This document shows, piece after piece, positions 19,489 through 29,086 of a DNA stretch of 64,000 nt. The stretch lies in assembly GCF_900108275.1 (NCBI RefSeq), contig NZ_FNVD01000001.1:62001-126000 (forward strand), given 5' to 3'. Source of the stretch: Jhaorihella thermophila. Lineage in GTDB: Bacteria; Pseudomonadota; Alphaproteobacteria; Rhodobacterales; Rhodobacteraceae. The stretch's first letter is position 1. Each line of letters starts with the position of its first letter. The position numbers and the translations under genes were made by a program. The notes beneath the pieces are model-generated. The model did no database searches and was not told the origin of the DNA. It saw only the letters and a list, made by a program, of their open reading frames with translations.

Positions 19489-20388
19489 TCACCGCCGGGG
19501 CCACAGCGTGCCGTTGAGGATCAACAGGCCGGCTGCCAGGATACCCAAACCGGCAAAGGCGTTCGGAGCGAGGGATTCGTCTCGGCCCCATGCGCCCAGG
19601 ATGATCGCCACGGGCGGGATCAGCAGGGTAACCAGCATAAGGTTGCCCGAACCCGCCATCGCCAGAACGCGGTAGTAGAGCAGGTAGGCGCCCGCCGTCG
19701 CGGCCAGCGAGAGATAGGCGAGGGCGCCCCAGGTGGTGGGCTGCAGGTCGAAGGTGAGCGGTCCGTCGATCAGCAGTGCAGTTGGCAGCAGCATCAGGGT
19801 GGACGCCGTCAGCATTCCGGCCGCGGCGACCTGCGGCGGCAGGTGGCCCATCCGCTTGCGGGCCCAGGCGCCGGCAAGCGCGTAGGAGAATGTGGCGCCG
19901 AGGATCGCGAGTTGAGCCGTGCTGCGGATATCGAAACGGGCGAACTGATCCAGCCCGATGGCCGTTGCGACTCCGGTGAACCCCAACCCCACGCCCACGA
20001 TCTTGCGCAACGTGAGCCGTTCGTCGGGGAAGGCCGCGGCTGCGACGATCACGCCGAAGATCGCGGTCGTTCCGTTGAGGATTGCGGTCAGGCCGGATTC
20101 GATGTGCAACTGGCCCCAGGACAACAGGCCGAAGGGCACCACGTTGTTGAGCAGTCCCATGACCAGAAACGCCCTCCAGGTTCCCGGGTCGCGCGGCAGG
20201 GGCAGGCGCATCAGCCAGACCACGCCCCACAGGGCGAGCATCGCCCAGAGCGTGCGGTGCAGAACGGTCGTCACGACGGGCAGTTCGTCCAGCGCCGCTC
20301 GGACGGACAGGAACGAACCGCCCCAGATGAGTGCAAGCAGCAAAAGTTCGGTCCAGGCGCGGGGGGATATGGATTTCTGATCGGTCAT
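19489..20388 (-). CDS. EamA/DMT family transporter
   Basis: A 299-residue inner-membrane protein with ten hydrophobic segments arranged as two EamA repeats (about 12-140 and 155-290; PVVTTVLHRTLWA in the first). Drug/metabolite transporters of this type export amino acids, sugars or other metabolites; the substrate is unknown. It ends next to repeat copy A, and a second EamA gene begins 28 nt upstream on the same strand. The two proteins are only distantly similar. Confidence 0.88.
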   Translation of the reverse strand: MTDQKSISPRAWTELLLLALIWGGSFLSVRAALDELPVVTTVLHRTLWAMLALWGVVWLMRLPLPRDPGTWRAFLVMGLLNNVVPFGLLSWGQLHIESGLTAILNGTTAIFGVIVAAAAFPDERLTLRKIVGVGLGFTGVATAIGLDQFARFDIRSTAQLAILGATFSYALAGAWARKRMGHLPPQVAAAGMLTASTLMLLPTALLIDGPLTFDLQPTTWGALAYLSLAATAGAYLLYYRVLAMAGSGNLMLVTLLIPPVAIILGAWGRDESLAPNAFAGLGILAAGLLILNGTLWPRR

Positions 20389-20416
20389 GGCTGCGGCATA
20401 GCGCGCGCCGCGGCGG

Positions 20417-21286
20417 TCAGGCGACCCGAAACTTGCGGGTTTCAGCCAGGATGTTGAGATAATTCCCGCCGAAGATCACCGCCGCACCGACCAGCACCCA
20501 GATGTCCAGCGGCTCGCCATAGAGGATCATGCCGATCACGGCGATGGTGGGCAGACGGACGAAGTCGATCGGAACGACGACGGTGGCGGGCGCGATGGCC
20601 AGCGCATTGGCGATGCAGAAATGCGCCAGCAGCCCCGCCAAGCCCACGAGCGCCAGGTAGGGAAGGCTGTGCAAGGTGGGCCGCGCGATGTCAAAGTCCC
20701 ACCCCGCGCACAGCAGGCCGAGAAGGAACTGCATCAAGGTCAGCCAGAACATGATGCCGCCTATGCCTGAAACGCGGGTGAGCTTCTTGGTGGAAATCGT
20801 TGTCAATGCGAAGAAAATCGCAGACGTGGCGGCAGCGATCACGCCGATGTTGACCTCGGATGCGCCGGGGCGGGCGACGATCAGGATACCGGCAAAGCCG
20901 ATCAGCGCCGACACCACCCGCACCGGAGTCAGCCGCTCGCCCAGCAACAGCGGCGACAGCAGGATCACCCACAGCGGCTGCGTGAATTCCAGCGCAAAGA
21001 CCTGCGCCAGCGGGATCACGGTGACGGCAAGGAACCACAGGTTCTGACCGGCGAAATGCACCGTGTTGCGCGCCCCGTGCAGCCAGAGTTTGCGGGTCGA
21101 GACCTGCGCCCAGTTGCCGGTGAGCGCGAGCACCGCGCAGACCACCAGAAAGCCCACGACACTGCGATACATCATGATTTCGAACGTGTCGTGCACGGCC
21201 GAGAGTTCCCGCCCGGCGACCGCCATCGAGGAGAAGGAGGCAATCGCCCCGGTCATCCACAGCGCCGCCTTGAGCGTCGGGTTCAT
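20417..21286 (-). CDS. EamA/DMT family transporter
   Basis: A 289-residue ten-helix exporter of the EamA type (EIMMYRSVVGF in repeat 1; the SALIGFAGILIVARPG segment ends repeat 1; LGLLCAGWDF in repeat 2). The start at 21286 (MNPTLKAALW) overlaps the stop of the monooxygenase-fold gene by 4 nt (ATGA), which decides the start against an upstream in-frame codon. Substrate unknown; probably cotranscribed with the adjacent exporter. Confidence 0.88.
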   Translation of the reverse strand: MNPTLKAALWMTGAIASFSSMAVAGRELSAVHDTFEIMMYRSVVGFLVVCAVLALTGNWAQVSTRKLWLHGARNTVHFAGQNLWFLAVTVIPLAQVFALEFTQPLWVILLSPLLLGERLTPVRVVSALIGFAGILIVARPGASEVNIGVIAAATSAIFFALTTISTKKLTRVSGIGGIMFWLTLMQFLLGLLCAGWDFDIARPTLHSLPYLALVGLAGLLAHFCIANALAIAPATVVVPIDFVRLPTIAVIGMILYGEPLDIWVLVGAAVIFGGNYLNILAETRKFRVA

Positions 21287-21561
21287 CCGGGCAACTCCGT
21301 GATTTCGTAGACGCGCGGAATGCCCGCCGTGATCCGGCCCCAATCCGACGCGCGCGTCCGGTTCTGATGCGCGTCGAAATCGGCGCGGGTGGCGAATGTT
21401 TCTCTCACGTTGAGCCTTCCGTCAACCTCCGTGTCGGGCGTGACGTCAAAGCTCAGGCAGCCCGGTTCGGCGCGGGTCAGGCGGATATGGTCGAGCAGGG
21501 CGGCGATGACGGCGGCCCGCCGGTCGGGCGGCACGTCGATATGACCGGTCAGAAGGATCAC
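21283..21561 (-). CDS. antibiotic biosynthesis monooxygenase (ABM) domain protein
   Basis: A 92-residue ferredoxin-like dimeric-fold protein: N-terminal strand [14 protein letters not shown], a helix with LLDHIRLTRAEPGCLSFDV, and FATRADFDAHQNRTRASDW. ABM domains occur in quinol monooxygenases, haem-degrading enzymes and small isomerases, so the reaction is open. The start is GTG at 21561, overlapping the upstream stop by 4 nt (GTGA). It is coupled on both sides, to the exported protein upstream and to the EamA transporter downstream. Confidence 0.8.
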   Translation of the reverse strand: MILLTGHIDVPPDRRAAVIAALLDHIRLTRAEPGCLSFDVTPDTEVDGRLNVRETFATRADFDAHQNRTRASDWGRITAGIPRVYEITELPG

Positions 21562-21935
21562 CGCGCCGGCTGGCAACAGCCGGCGAGCAGCACCGCGCGG
21601 TTGCCGATCTGGGTCAGAAGGCTTCCGCGCATGGGCCAGGTTTCGCCGCCGGCCGTGCATTCCGCCGTATCGAGCAGGATGATCGCGGTGTCATGATCGT
21701 CCTCCGGCCCCGCCAGCAGCGCGGCGGCGCGGGGGAAGTCGCGGCCCTCGGCGCGGGTGGCCACATCGACCGTCATCGCCATGTCGCGGCCGTCGAAGGC
21801 CAGGCGGGCCTTTTCCCCGCCAAGGCTCAGCGTCCAGTCGGGCAGGGCGCCCTGGCACCGGAAATGGCCCGCGTCCCCCGCCCACGCCGGCAGTGCCGTC
21901 ACCAACAGCGTCAATACGGCGCGGATCACTCCCAC
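21558..21935 (-). CDS. small exported protein with C-terminal GCC motif
   Basis: A 125-residue protein with a signal peptide ([20 protein letters not shown]). The mature part resembles the COG3650-type domain: a beta-rich body and a closing motif with a cysteine ([14 protein letters not shown]) paired with a late LLAGCCQPA. The function is not known. Its start lies inside the last codons of guaA (10-nt overlap), so it is probably read from the guaA transcript. Confidence 0.65.
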   Translation of the reverse strand: MGVIRAVLTLLVTALPAWAGDAGHFRCQGALPDWTLSLGGEKARLAFDGRDMAMTVDVATRAEGRDFPRAAALLAGPEDDHDTAIILLDTAECTAGGETWPMRGSLLTQIGNRAVLLAGCCQPAR

Positions 21936-23488
21936 TCGATCGTTCCCGGCGGTTTGGAGGTGACGTCATAGGTGACGCGGTTGATGCCCTGAACCTCGTT
22001 GATGATGCGGGTGGCGGTTTCGCTCAGGAATTCGTGGGTGAACGGGTAATAGTCCGCCGTCATTCCATCGACCGAGGTCACCGCCCGCAGCGCGCAGGCG
22101 TAATCATAGGTGCGCCCGTCGCCCATCACGCCCACCGTGCGCACCGGCAGGATTGCGACGAAAGCCTGCCAGATTTCGTCGTAAAGCCCGTGCTTGCGGA
22201 TCTGGTCGATATAGACCGCATCCGCCTTGCGCAGGATTTCCAGCTTTTCGCGGGTGATCTCGCCGGGGCAGCGGATGGCGAGGCCCGGTCCGGGGAAGGG
22301 GTGGCGGCCGATGAAGCTGGCCGGAAGGCCCAGCTCGTGACCCAGCGCGCGGACCTCGTCCTTGAACAGCTCACGCAGGGGTTCGACCAGTTTCAGCCCC
22401 ATCTTTTCGGGCAGGCCGCCCACGTTGTGATGGCTCTTGATGGTCACTGACGGGCCGCCCGAGAAGGACACGCTTTCGATCACGTCCGGGTAGAGCGTGC
22501 CCTGGGCCAGAAACTCGGCGCCCTCGATTTCATTGGCGTATTTCTGGAACACGTCGATGAACAGCTTGCCGATGGTCTTGCGCTTGACCTCGGGGTCGCT
22601 GACGCCTTCGAGCGCGGTCAGGAACAGCTCGGATTCGTCGGCATGGATCAGCGGGATGTTGTAGTGGTCGCGAAACATGGCCACCACTTCCTCGGCCTCG
22701 TTCTGCCGCAGCAGGCCGTGATCGACGAAGACGCAGGTCAGCTGGTCGCCGATCGCCTCGTGGATCAGCACGGCGGCGACCGAACTGTCCACCCCGCCCG
22801 AGAGGCCGCAAATTACCCGCTTGTCGCCCACCTGTTCGCGGATCTTGCGGATGGCTTCCTCCTTGTAGGCGCCCATGGTCCAGTCGCCGGTGAAGCCTGC
22901 CAGCCGCACGAAGTTCTCCAGCAGAGTCTTGCCGTTCGGGGTGTGGTGCACCTCGGGGTGGAACTGCACGGCGTAGAAGTTGCGCGACAGGTCGGCGGTG
23001 ATCGCATAGGGCGCATTGGGCGAGGTGCCGTAGACCTTGAACCCCGGCGCGAGCTGCGAGACGTGGTCGCCGTGGCTCATCCAGACCTGTTCGCGGCCGT
23101 CCAGGAACCAGCCATAGAGCAGTTCGATCCGCTCGTCGGTGGGGGTGACATAGGCGCGGCCGAATTCGGCGGTGCCGTGGCCGCGTTCCACCTTGCCGCC
23201 CAGATCCTGCATCATCACCTGCTGGCCATAGCAGATGCCAAGGATCGGCACGCCCAGATCATAGACCGATCGCGGGGGGCGAGGGGAGCCGGGATCGATC
23301 ACCGAGGCCGGCCCGCCCGAGAAGATCACCGCCTTGGGCGCAAAGTCGCGCAGAAAAGCGTCGGTGACATTCTGGTAGGGATGGATTTCGCAATAGACGT
23401 TGAGTTCGCGCAGGCGGCGGGCGATCAGCTGCGTCACCTGGCTGCCGAAGTCGATGATGAGAAGGCGGTCGTGAGAAGCTTGTGTCAT
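21926..23488 (-). CDS. guaA: GMP synthase (glutamine-hydrolysing)
   Basis: A 520-residue cytosolic enzyme converting XMP to GMP. The N-terminal class I glutamine amidotransferase (1-200) has the nucleophile in GICYGQQ (about 82-88) and the His/Glu pair in FHPEVHHT. The PP-loop ATP pyrophosphatase domain carries [10 protein letters not shown] (about 229). The C-terminal dimerisation domain ends in [13 protein letters not shown], the normal end of the family. Complete. It heads a coupled minus-strand run of five genes down to 19489. Confidence 0.97.
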   Translation of the reverse strand: MTQASHDRLLIIDFGSQVTQLIARRLRELNVYCEIHPYQNVTDAFLRDFAPKAVIFSGGPASVIDPGSPRPPRSVYDLGVPILGICYGQQVMMQDLGGKVERGHGTAEFGRAYVTPTDERIELLYGWFLDGREQVWMSHGDHVSQLAPGFKVYGTSPNAPYAITADLSRNFYAVQFHPEVHHTPNGKTLLENFVRLAGFTGDWTMGAYKEEAIRKIREQVGDKRVICGLSGGVDSSVAAVLIHEAIGDQLTCVFVDHGLLRQNEAEEVVAMFRDHYNIPLIHADESELFLTALEGVSDPEVKRKTIGKLFIDVFQKYANEIEGAEFLAQGTLYPDVIESVSFSGGPSVTIKSHHNVGGLPEKMGLKLVEPLRELFKDEVRALGHELGLPASFIGRHPFPGPGLAIRCPGEITREKLEILRKADAVYIDQIRKHGLYDEIWQAFVAILPVRTVGVMGDGRTYDYACALRAVTSVDGMTADYYPFTHEFLSETATRIINEVQGINRVTYDVTSKPPGTIEWE

Positions 23489-23620
23489 GGGCGCGGAATA
23501 GGGCCAACGGCACGGTCGCGCAAGGGCTCATGCCGGGGCATGGCGCGCGATCGGCGGTGCCGCGCAAGGAAAAGACGCGGCCACTGGGCGCAGGTCGCGT
23601 CTCGGTCCGGAGGCCGAATG

Positions 23621-24893
23621 TCACCACTTGTAGGACAGGCCCACCGACAGTTCGTTCTGATACATCCGCAGCGAAACCGGCTGGCCGAAGCCGGGCGTCA
23701 GGTTGCTGCCGCTGACTTTGTGCTCGAAGATATGGGTATAGGCGCCGGTCAGTTCCATGTTGTCGCGGATCTTGTAGCTGGCGCCGATGGAGACATGCCA
23801 TTTCGGCGTGGCCGGGGCGAGCACATTGAACAGAACCTCGTTGGTGCTCTTCAGAAAGTCCGTGGCATAGGAGACGCCGCCGCGCAGCGTCAGCTTTTCG
23901 TTGGCCCGATAGATCGCGGCCACCCGGACCGCGTCAATGTCGGTCCAGCCAAAGCCGGGACCATTGTTCGCCCCCAGCGGCGCGCCGCCCAGAAGGGCCC
24001 CGCTGTTGGCAATGGACTTCACGTCGCCGTAAAAGATGCGCTGATATTCCGCCGTCAGCGTCAGAGCGCGATTGGTCGCGGGGGTGAAGGCCGCGCCCAG
24101 TGTCGCCGTGGCCGGGATGTCGAATCCGCCCTGTTCGGCGTAAAGCCCCGCGTATTTGTCGAACTTGCCCATGTTCATCTTGGTCCGATAGGACGCCCCG
24201 ATGGCCCATCCTCGGTTGGGCGCCAGAGCATACCCTCGCTGACGCCCCAGCCGTTCGACCAGTCATGGCCTCGGTTGGTGACATTGGCGGGATCGGACGA
24301 CATGCCCGCAAAGGCCTCCAGCCCTTCGGCCTTGAACCGCTGCACGGCAAAGATCGGGGCGATGCCGACCGAAAAACTGTCGCTCAGGTCATGGGCATAG
24401 CTGGCGGCGATGAAGAGCTGTTCGAGGTTCACGCCCAGCGGTGTCGAGCCCGCGCCAAGGCCGGCGAAGGGATTGGCGGAATATTCCGTATTCATGCCGC
24501 CATTGCCATAAAGCAATATGCCGAACGAACTGCGGTCGTTCAGCATCCAGTTGGCGCCCGCGCAGGGAACCAGGAACAGGTCATTCCTGCTCTTGTAGGT
24601 TCCGGCCGTCAAGGGCCCGCCCGCGCCGATGGTAAAGCCCCGGTCTGGTGCAAAGAATGTCAGGCAGGCATCGGCGCGGTTGCCGACCGTGGTACCCATG
24701 GCCGGGTTCTGGGTCATTCCATCGTGCCGTTGTCCACGGCGACGCCGGCGCCGGCCATCGCCTTGGATTCGTTGCCGTAACCGTTGGTGAAATAGCCATT
24801 CGTGGCATGCGCCGGCGTGCCCGCCATGAACGCCGCCTGTGCAACCGCCAGAATCCCGGCGGCCGCGACCCCCTTGATCGGGTTCCCTGTCAT
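23621..24893 (-). pseudogene. OmpP1/FadL family outer membrane protein gene with two frameshifts
   Basis: The reading frame breaks twice. The N-terminal part (24893 to about 24716) has a signal peptide and the FadL start THATNGYFTNGYG-like segment (ATNGYFTNGYG) plus KAMAGAGVA. The middle (about 24720 to 24235) and the C-terminal part (about 24232 to 23621, ending VGLSYKW with the terminal aromatic residue) lie in two further frames. One added base near 24716-24722 and another near 24233-24235 (a CCC run) would restore one protein of about 425 residues. FadL proteins admit long-chain fatty acids or other hydrophobic compounds. Either a real decaying gene or two sequencing errors at short homopolymers. 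Confidence 0.85.
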
Positions 24894-25252
24894 CCGTGTC
24901 TCCTCCCGCGAACCGAATGCCTTTCCTTTCCGAAGGTCGGTTCGCCCGTGTTTGCGCTCCCTGTTTTGCCCAGCGACGCAAGATTGTTTCGTGCATCCTC
25001 GCCATATGGTCATTATTGAATACATGAACGGATGCATATTGTCGCCAATATACAGAGATATGCGAATTTGATGTGGTTGCGAGTCATCTTTTGCGCCTGC
25101 CGACCGTTTGGTTCGTGGGCCGATGTCATCCGCGAATGGCGCGTCGGTCATGTCGCTTTTCCCCCTCAATGGCCGGTTTGCGATAATGGTCGCGCGGCGG
25201 CATGGCGTATGTATCCGGCCAACGCGAACCCATCCGAAAGGGGATCAGAACA
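24894..25252. promoter_or_regulatory. 359-bp divergent promoter region between the fadL-like gene and mttB
   Basis: No gene is visible. The fadL-like gene has a GGGAGGAG Shine-Dalgarno at its end of the region. An A/T-rich core at about 25005-25075 (with ATGCATAT and CAATATACA strings) stands out from the surroundings and is the likely place for divergent promoters. AAAGGGG at about 25237 is the ribosome site for mttB. Confidence 0.5.
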
Positions 25253-26797
25253 ATGTCGGAAGCAAGGACACGGCGCCGGACGCGCGGCGGTGGCGGGGCG
25301 GCCCGGCGGGCCGAGCGCTCGGCGGTTCGGATCGAGACGGCCAAATACATCGAACGCAACATCCCGAATTTCGAGATCCTGAACGAAGAGGCGCTCGAGA
25401 TCATCGAGGCGAACGCCGAAACCGTTCTGGCCGAGATCGGCGTGAACTTCGTCAACAACCCAGCCGCACTGGAGCGCTGGCGCGAGGCCGGAGCCGAGAT
25501 CGAGGGCGAGCGTGTGCGCATCCCGCGCGGGCTGGCGCGCAAGCTGTGCGAAACCGCGCCCGCCTCCTTTACCCAGCACGCCCGCAACCCCGAGCGCAAC
25601 GTGGTGATCGGCGGGCGCAACCTGGTGCTGGCCCCGGTCTATGGCCCCCCCTTCGTGCGCGATCTGGAAGGCGGACGGCGCTATGCCACGATGGAGGATT
25701 TCCGCAACTTCGTGAAGCTCGGCTACATGTCGAAATGGCTGCACCATTCGGGCGGCACGGTGTGCGAACCGACTGACGTGCCGGTGAACAAGCGTCACCT
25801 CGACATGCTGCACGCGCATATGACGCTGAGCGACAAGCCCTTCATGGGATCGGTCACCGAACCCAGCCGGGCGCAGGATTCGGTCGAGATGTGCGAGATT
25901 CTGTTCGGCAAGGAGTTCGTGCAGCAGAACACGGTGATGACCTCGCTGACCAACATCAACTCGCCGCTGACCTTCGACGACGTGATGATGGGGGCGCTGG
26001 AGGTTTACGCGAAGAACAACCAGGCCTGCATCGTTTCGCCCTTCATCGTCGGCGGCGCGATGGCGCCGGTGTCGGTTGCGGGCACGCTGACGCAGGTGCT
26101 GGCCGAGGTGCTGGCCGGCGTGGCCTATTCCCAGCTGATCCGCCCCGGCGCTCCGGTGATCTTCGGCGCCTTTGTCACCTCGATCGACATGAACAGTGGC
26201 GCGCCGACCTTTGGCACGCCAGAGGCCAGCCAGATCCTTTATGGCGCGGGGCAGCTGGCGCGGCGGCTGGGCCTGCCGTTCCGGTCGGGCGGGGGCCTGT
26301 GCGGCTCCAAGCTGCCCGATGCACAGGCGGCCTACGAGACCGCCAACACGCTGAACGCGGCGCTGCTGGGGGGCGTGAATTTCATCCTGCACGCCTGCGG
26401 CTGGCTCGAAGGCGGGCTGGTGAGCTCCTACGAGAAATTCGTGATGGACGCCGACCAGCTGGGCGTGCTGCACAAGCTCGCGCAGGGCGTGACCGTCGAT
26501 GAAGATGCCCAGGCGATGGGCGCGATTGCCGAGGTCGGCCCCGGCGGCCATTATCTGGGGTGCGCGCACACCCAGGCCAATTTCAAATCGGCCTTCTGGC
26601 GGTCGGATCTGCTGGACTACAAGCCCTTCGAGACCTGGTCCGAAGAAGGCGCGCGCGACACCCAGGCGCTGGCGGCCGAGCGGGTCAAGCACCTGCTGGC
26701 CACCTACGAACAGCCGGCGCTGGATCCGGCCATCGCCGAGGCGCTGGACGACTACGTCGCGCGCAAGAAGGCGTCGATGGAAGACGCCTTCGTCTGA
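25253..26797 (+). CDS. trimethylamine methyltransferase (MttB) family protein, non-pyrrolysine type
   Basis: A 514-residue TIM-barrel methyltransferase of the MttB superfamily, which demethylates quaternary or tertiary methylamines and passes the methyl group to a corrinoid protein. The frame runs without an in-frame amber codon, so it is the pyrrolysine-free class, whose characterised members use glycine betaine, proline betaine or similar compounds. The first 20 residues are basic and Arg/Gly-rich. Conserved-looking stretches include YMSKWLHHSGGTVCEPTDVP and GGGLCGSKLPDAQAAYE. I chose the ATG at 25253, with AAAGGGG upstream, over the 25202 start. No corrinoid protein gene is adjacent. Confidence 0.88.
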   Translation: MSEARTRRRTRGGGGAARRAERSAVRIETAKYIERNIPNFEILNEEALEIIEANAETVLAEIGVNFVNNPAALERWREAGAEIEGERVRIPRGLARKLCETAPASFTQHARNPERNVVIGGRNLVLAPVYGPPFVRDLEGGRRYATMEDFRNFVKLGYMSKWLHHSGGTVCEPTDVPVNKRHLDMLHAHMTLSDKPFMGSVTEPSRAQDSVEMCEILFGKEFVQQNTVMTSLTNINSPLTFDDVMMGALEVYAKNNQACIVSPFIVGGAMAPVSVAGTLTQVLAEVLAGVAYSQLIRPGAPVIFGAFVTSIDMNSGAPTFGTPEASQILYGAGQLARRLGLPFRSGGGLCGSKLPDAQAAYETANTLNAALLGGVNFILHACGWLEGGLVSSYEKFVMDADQLGVLHKLAQGVTVDEDAQAMGAIAEVGPGGHYLGCAHTQANFKSAFWRSDLLDYKPFETWSEEGARDTQALAAERVKHLLATYEQPALDPAIAEALDDYVARKKASMEDAFV

Positions 26798-26801
26798 CGA
26801 T

Positions 26802-27101
26802 TCACGACATTCGCGGGGCGCGGCTGGCCTGGAACAGCTGCGCCTCGCCCATCAGCGCGATCAGGATGTCCAGGTGGCGGGTGAGCGAATAGCCCGCGTC
26901 GCCGCTTCGGCGCTGCTGATCCAGTTCATGTTCCATCTCCATCAGCCGCATCACCGCCGCCGCAGGGCGGGGTAGCGTGCCATAGCCCAGCAGCCGTTGC
27001 AGATCGCGGTCGCGGCGATAGTCCTGCGCGCCGATGCGCGCGGTGCGCACCAGCATCCGCGGACGGCGCAGTGAAGTAAGCATGGACGTCAGATCGAGCA
27101 T
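26802..27101 (-). CDS. DUF6477 family protein
   Basis: A 99-residue all-helical protein known only as a conserved family in Rhodobacterales (RPRMLVRTARIGAQDYRRDRDLQRLL; VMRLMEMEHELDQQRRSGDAGYSLTRHLDILIALM). Function unknown. It has no membrane segment or signal peptide. It is convergent with mttB (4 bp between stops) and divergent from the HTH/DUF6456 gene. Confidence 0.75.
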   Translation of the reverse strand: MLDLTSMLTSLRRPRMLVRTARIGAQDYRRDRDLQRLLGYGTLPRPAAAVMRLMEMEHELDQQRRSGDAGYSLTRHLDILIALMGEAQLFQASRAPRMS

Positions 27102-27327
27102 GGCGAATCCCCCTCGTTGCGGTCTGTTGCAATCACATTGCACAACCTAAGCGGGTGTTGCCTGAGTCGATCATCAGCGTTCGCAGGTGTATGAATTGTT
27201 TATCTTTTCGTGACAATTCTCCGATTTTGCCCGGATTTTAACCAACCGGAAACCAATACAACCTTTGGTAGAGTTGCTTCGGGGGATTGGCCTTTTCCAC
27301 GGCCTGTGTGATCACGAGGAGAGAAAC

Positions 27328-28401
27328 ATGCTGAACGACTGGCCTGCCTGGGTGCCAGAAGACGCGCGCCGGTATATTGCCCATACCGAAGGCGGTCAGG
27401 GCATTCGGGATCTGGCGCGTGAATGCGGCTGCCACGCATCCACGATTTCGCGACAGGTGCGCCGGATCGAAGCCCGCCGGGATGATCCCTTGATCGACGC
27501 GGCGCTGTCGCGTCTGGGGGCCGAGGCAAGGGCCCGGCGCGAGGCAGGCGGCGGTGCCGGGCTGGGCGACGTGCATGGCCGGCAGGCGGCCTTCGAGGCC
27601 GAGGCAATCCGCATCCTGCGGCGGTTGTGTGAAACGGGGGCCGTGCTTGCGGTGGCCGATGGCGTCGAAAAGGCGGTGGTGGCGCGCGATTCGGGCGCGG
27701 GCACGATCACCCGGACGGCGGTTGTCGAGATGGAAATGGCCCAGGCGCTGGCCCTGAACGAATGGATATCCTGCGCAAATCCGGGCCGGGTCAGCCGCTA
27801 TCGCGTCACCGCCGCGGGGCGGGCGGCGCTGGGCCGGATGTTGGCGCGGGCCGAGAACCGCGCCAGCTCTGCGGCCGAGCCCGGCTTTGCCGAGGCGCAG
27901 GCGGCCATCCCGGGCCAACCGGGCGCGGCGACCGCGCAAGGGGGCCGGACGCGCCGGTCGCGTTACGGGCTGGGGGAAAACCCGCTGGTCCTGCTGGCCC
28001 GCCGCCGGGACCGGGACGGCAAACCGTTTCTGTCCGAAGAGCTCGTCGCGGCGGGCGAGCGTCTGCGCGAGGATTTCGAGCTGGCGCAGATGGGCGCGCG
28101 GGTCACGCAGGACTGGGACCGCTTTTTGACCGCCGGCGTGCAGGGCGGGCTTCGCGCGGGGCAGGGCGGCGGCAGAGGGGCCGAGGCGGCGCGCGAACGG
28201 GTGGCGCGCGCGCTGACGGAACTGGGGCCGGGACTCAGCGACGTGGCGCTGCGGTGCTGTTGCTATCTCGAGGGGCTGGAAGAGGCCGAACGGCGCATGG
28301 GCTGGTCGGCGCGGTCGGCCAAGATCGTTCTGCGCATCGCGCTGCAGCGGCTGAAGCGTCACTATGACGGCGAATCCGATACCGACCGGATGATCGGCTA
28401 G
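27328..28401 (+). CDS. helix-turn-helix protein with C-terminal DUF6456 domain
   Basis: A 357-residue putative DNA-binding protein. Residues about 10-50 form an HTH (YIAHTEGGQGIRDLARECGC, then HASTISRQVRRIE). Residues about 90-170 form a winged, MarR-like segment (RILRRLCETGAVLAVADG; YRVTAAGRAALGRML). After an Ala/Gly-rich linker, the C-terminal 140 residues are a DUF6456 domain ending in a second HTH-like segment (AERRMGWSARSAKIVLRIALQRL). The start at 27328 has a GAGGAG site upstream. The target is unknown. A GTGATCAC palindrome lies 12 bp before the start. Confidence 0.78.
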   Translation: MLNDWPAWVPEDARRYIAHTEGGQGIRDLARECGCHASTISRQVRRIEARRDDPLIDAALSRLGAEARARREAGGGAGLGDVHGRQAAFEAEAIRILRRLCETGAVLAVADGVEKAVVARDSGAGTITRTAVVEMEMAQALALNEWISCANPGRVSRYRVTAAGRAALGRMLARAENRASSAAEPGFAEAQAAIPGQPGAATAQGGRTRRSRYGLGENPLVLLARRRDRDGKPFLSEELVAAGERLREDFELAQMGARVTQDWDRFLTAGVQGGLRAGQGGGRGAEAARERVARALTELGPGLSDVALRCCCYLEGLEEAERRMGWSARSAKIVLRIALQRLKRHYDGESDTDRMIG

Positions 28402-28418
28402 GCCCGGCGGCAGGCAGC

Positions 28419-28444
28419 AAAAAGGGCCCGCGTCGCGCGGGCCC
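28419..28444 (-). terminator. intrinsic terminator of the peroxiredoxin gene
   Basis: A perfect 9-bp stem (GGGCCCGCG with CGCGGGCCC) and, on the minus strand, a TTTTT tract at 28423-28419. It lies 26 nt after the peroxiredoxin stop. It may also serve the convergent DUF6456 gene, although the plus-strand side lacks a T run. Confidence 0.82.
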
Positions 28445-28469
28445 CGTCATCACGCATGGCGTCCGGATC

Positions 28470-29018
28470 TCAGGAAGCGGTTTCGACGGAAACCGACTCG
28501 AGATACTTCAGGACGTTTTCGGGCGAGGATTCGCCATAGGGATCTTCGCCGTGGTTGTCCTCGCGGCCGGGTTCCTCGAACCAGGCTTCGATCACGCCGT
28601 CGTTGACGATGGCGGCGTAACGCCACGACCGGTAGCCGAAGCCGAGGTTGTCCTTGGCCACCAGCATGCCCATCAGGCGGGTGAAGGTGCCCGACCCGTC
28701 GGGGATCACCTTGACGTTTTCCAGCTTCTGGTCGCGCGCCCAGGCGTTCATGACGAAGCTGTCGTTCACCGACATGCAATAGATTTCGTCGATGCCCAGT
28801 TCCTTGAAACGGGCATGGTTCTTTTCATAGCCGGGCAGCTGGTAGGTCGAGCAGGTCGGCGTGAATGCGCCGGGCAGCGAGAACAGCACGACGCGCTTGC
28901 CGGCGAAATAGTCCGCCGTGGTCATGTCCTGCCAGCGATAGGGGTTGGGGCCGCCCACGCTTTCATCGCGCACGCGGGTCTTGAAGGTCACGTCGGGAAC
29001 GCGCACACCAGCCTTCAT
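28470..29018 (-). CDS. Prx5-type peroxiredoxin
   Basis: A 182-residue thiol peroxidase of the Prx5/AhpE-like group, reducing hydrogen peroxide and organic peroxides, usually with glutathione/glutaredoxin. The peroxidatic Cys56 lies in SLPGAFTPTCS, with the conserved Thr three residues before it and an Arg later (VNDSFVMNAWAR region). No second obvious resolving cysteine near the C-terminus was seen. I chose the ATG at 29018 because GAGGT precedes it; an upstream ATG at 29045 would add nine residues. A near-perfect Irr-box-like palindrome lies 77 bp upstream. katG is next door. Confidence 0.92.
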   Translation of the reverse strand: MKAGVRVPDVTFKTRVRDESVGGPNPYRWQDMTTADYFAGKRVVLFSLPGAFTPTCSTYQLPGYEKNHARFKELGIDEIYCMSVNDSFVMNAWARDQKLENVKVIPDGSGTFTRLMGMLVAKDNLGFGYRSWRYAAIVNDGVIEAWFEEPGREDNHGEDPYGESSPENVLKYLESVSVETAS

Positions 29019-29086
29019 GATATCTACCTCGTTTCCTTGGGTCATTTCCGGAATCGGATGGCGCCCGATCCCGCTCGCCGTGGCTG

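Noticed and set aside
25253-26797. Pyrrolysine-containing MttB
   Set aside because: The frame is open over the normal family length with no in-frame TAG, and pylS/pylT-like sequences are absent from the window.
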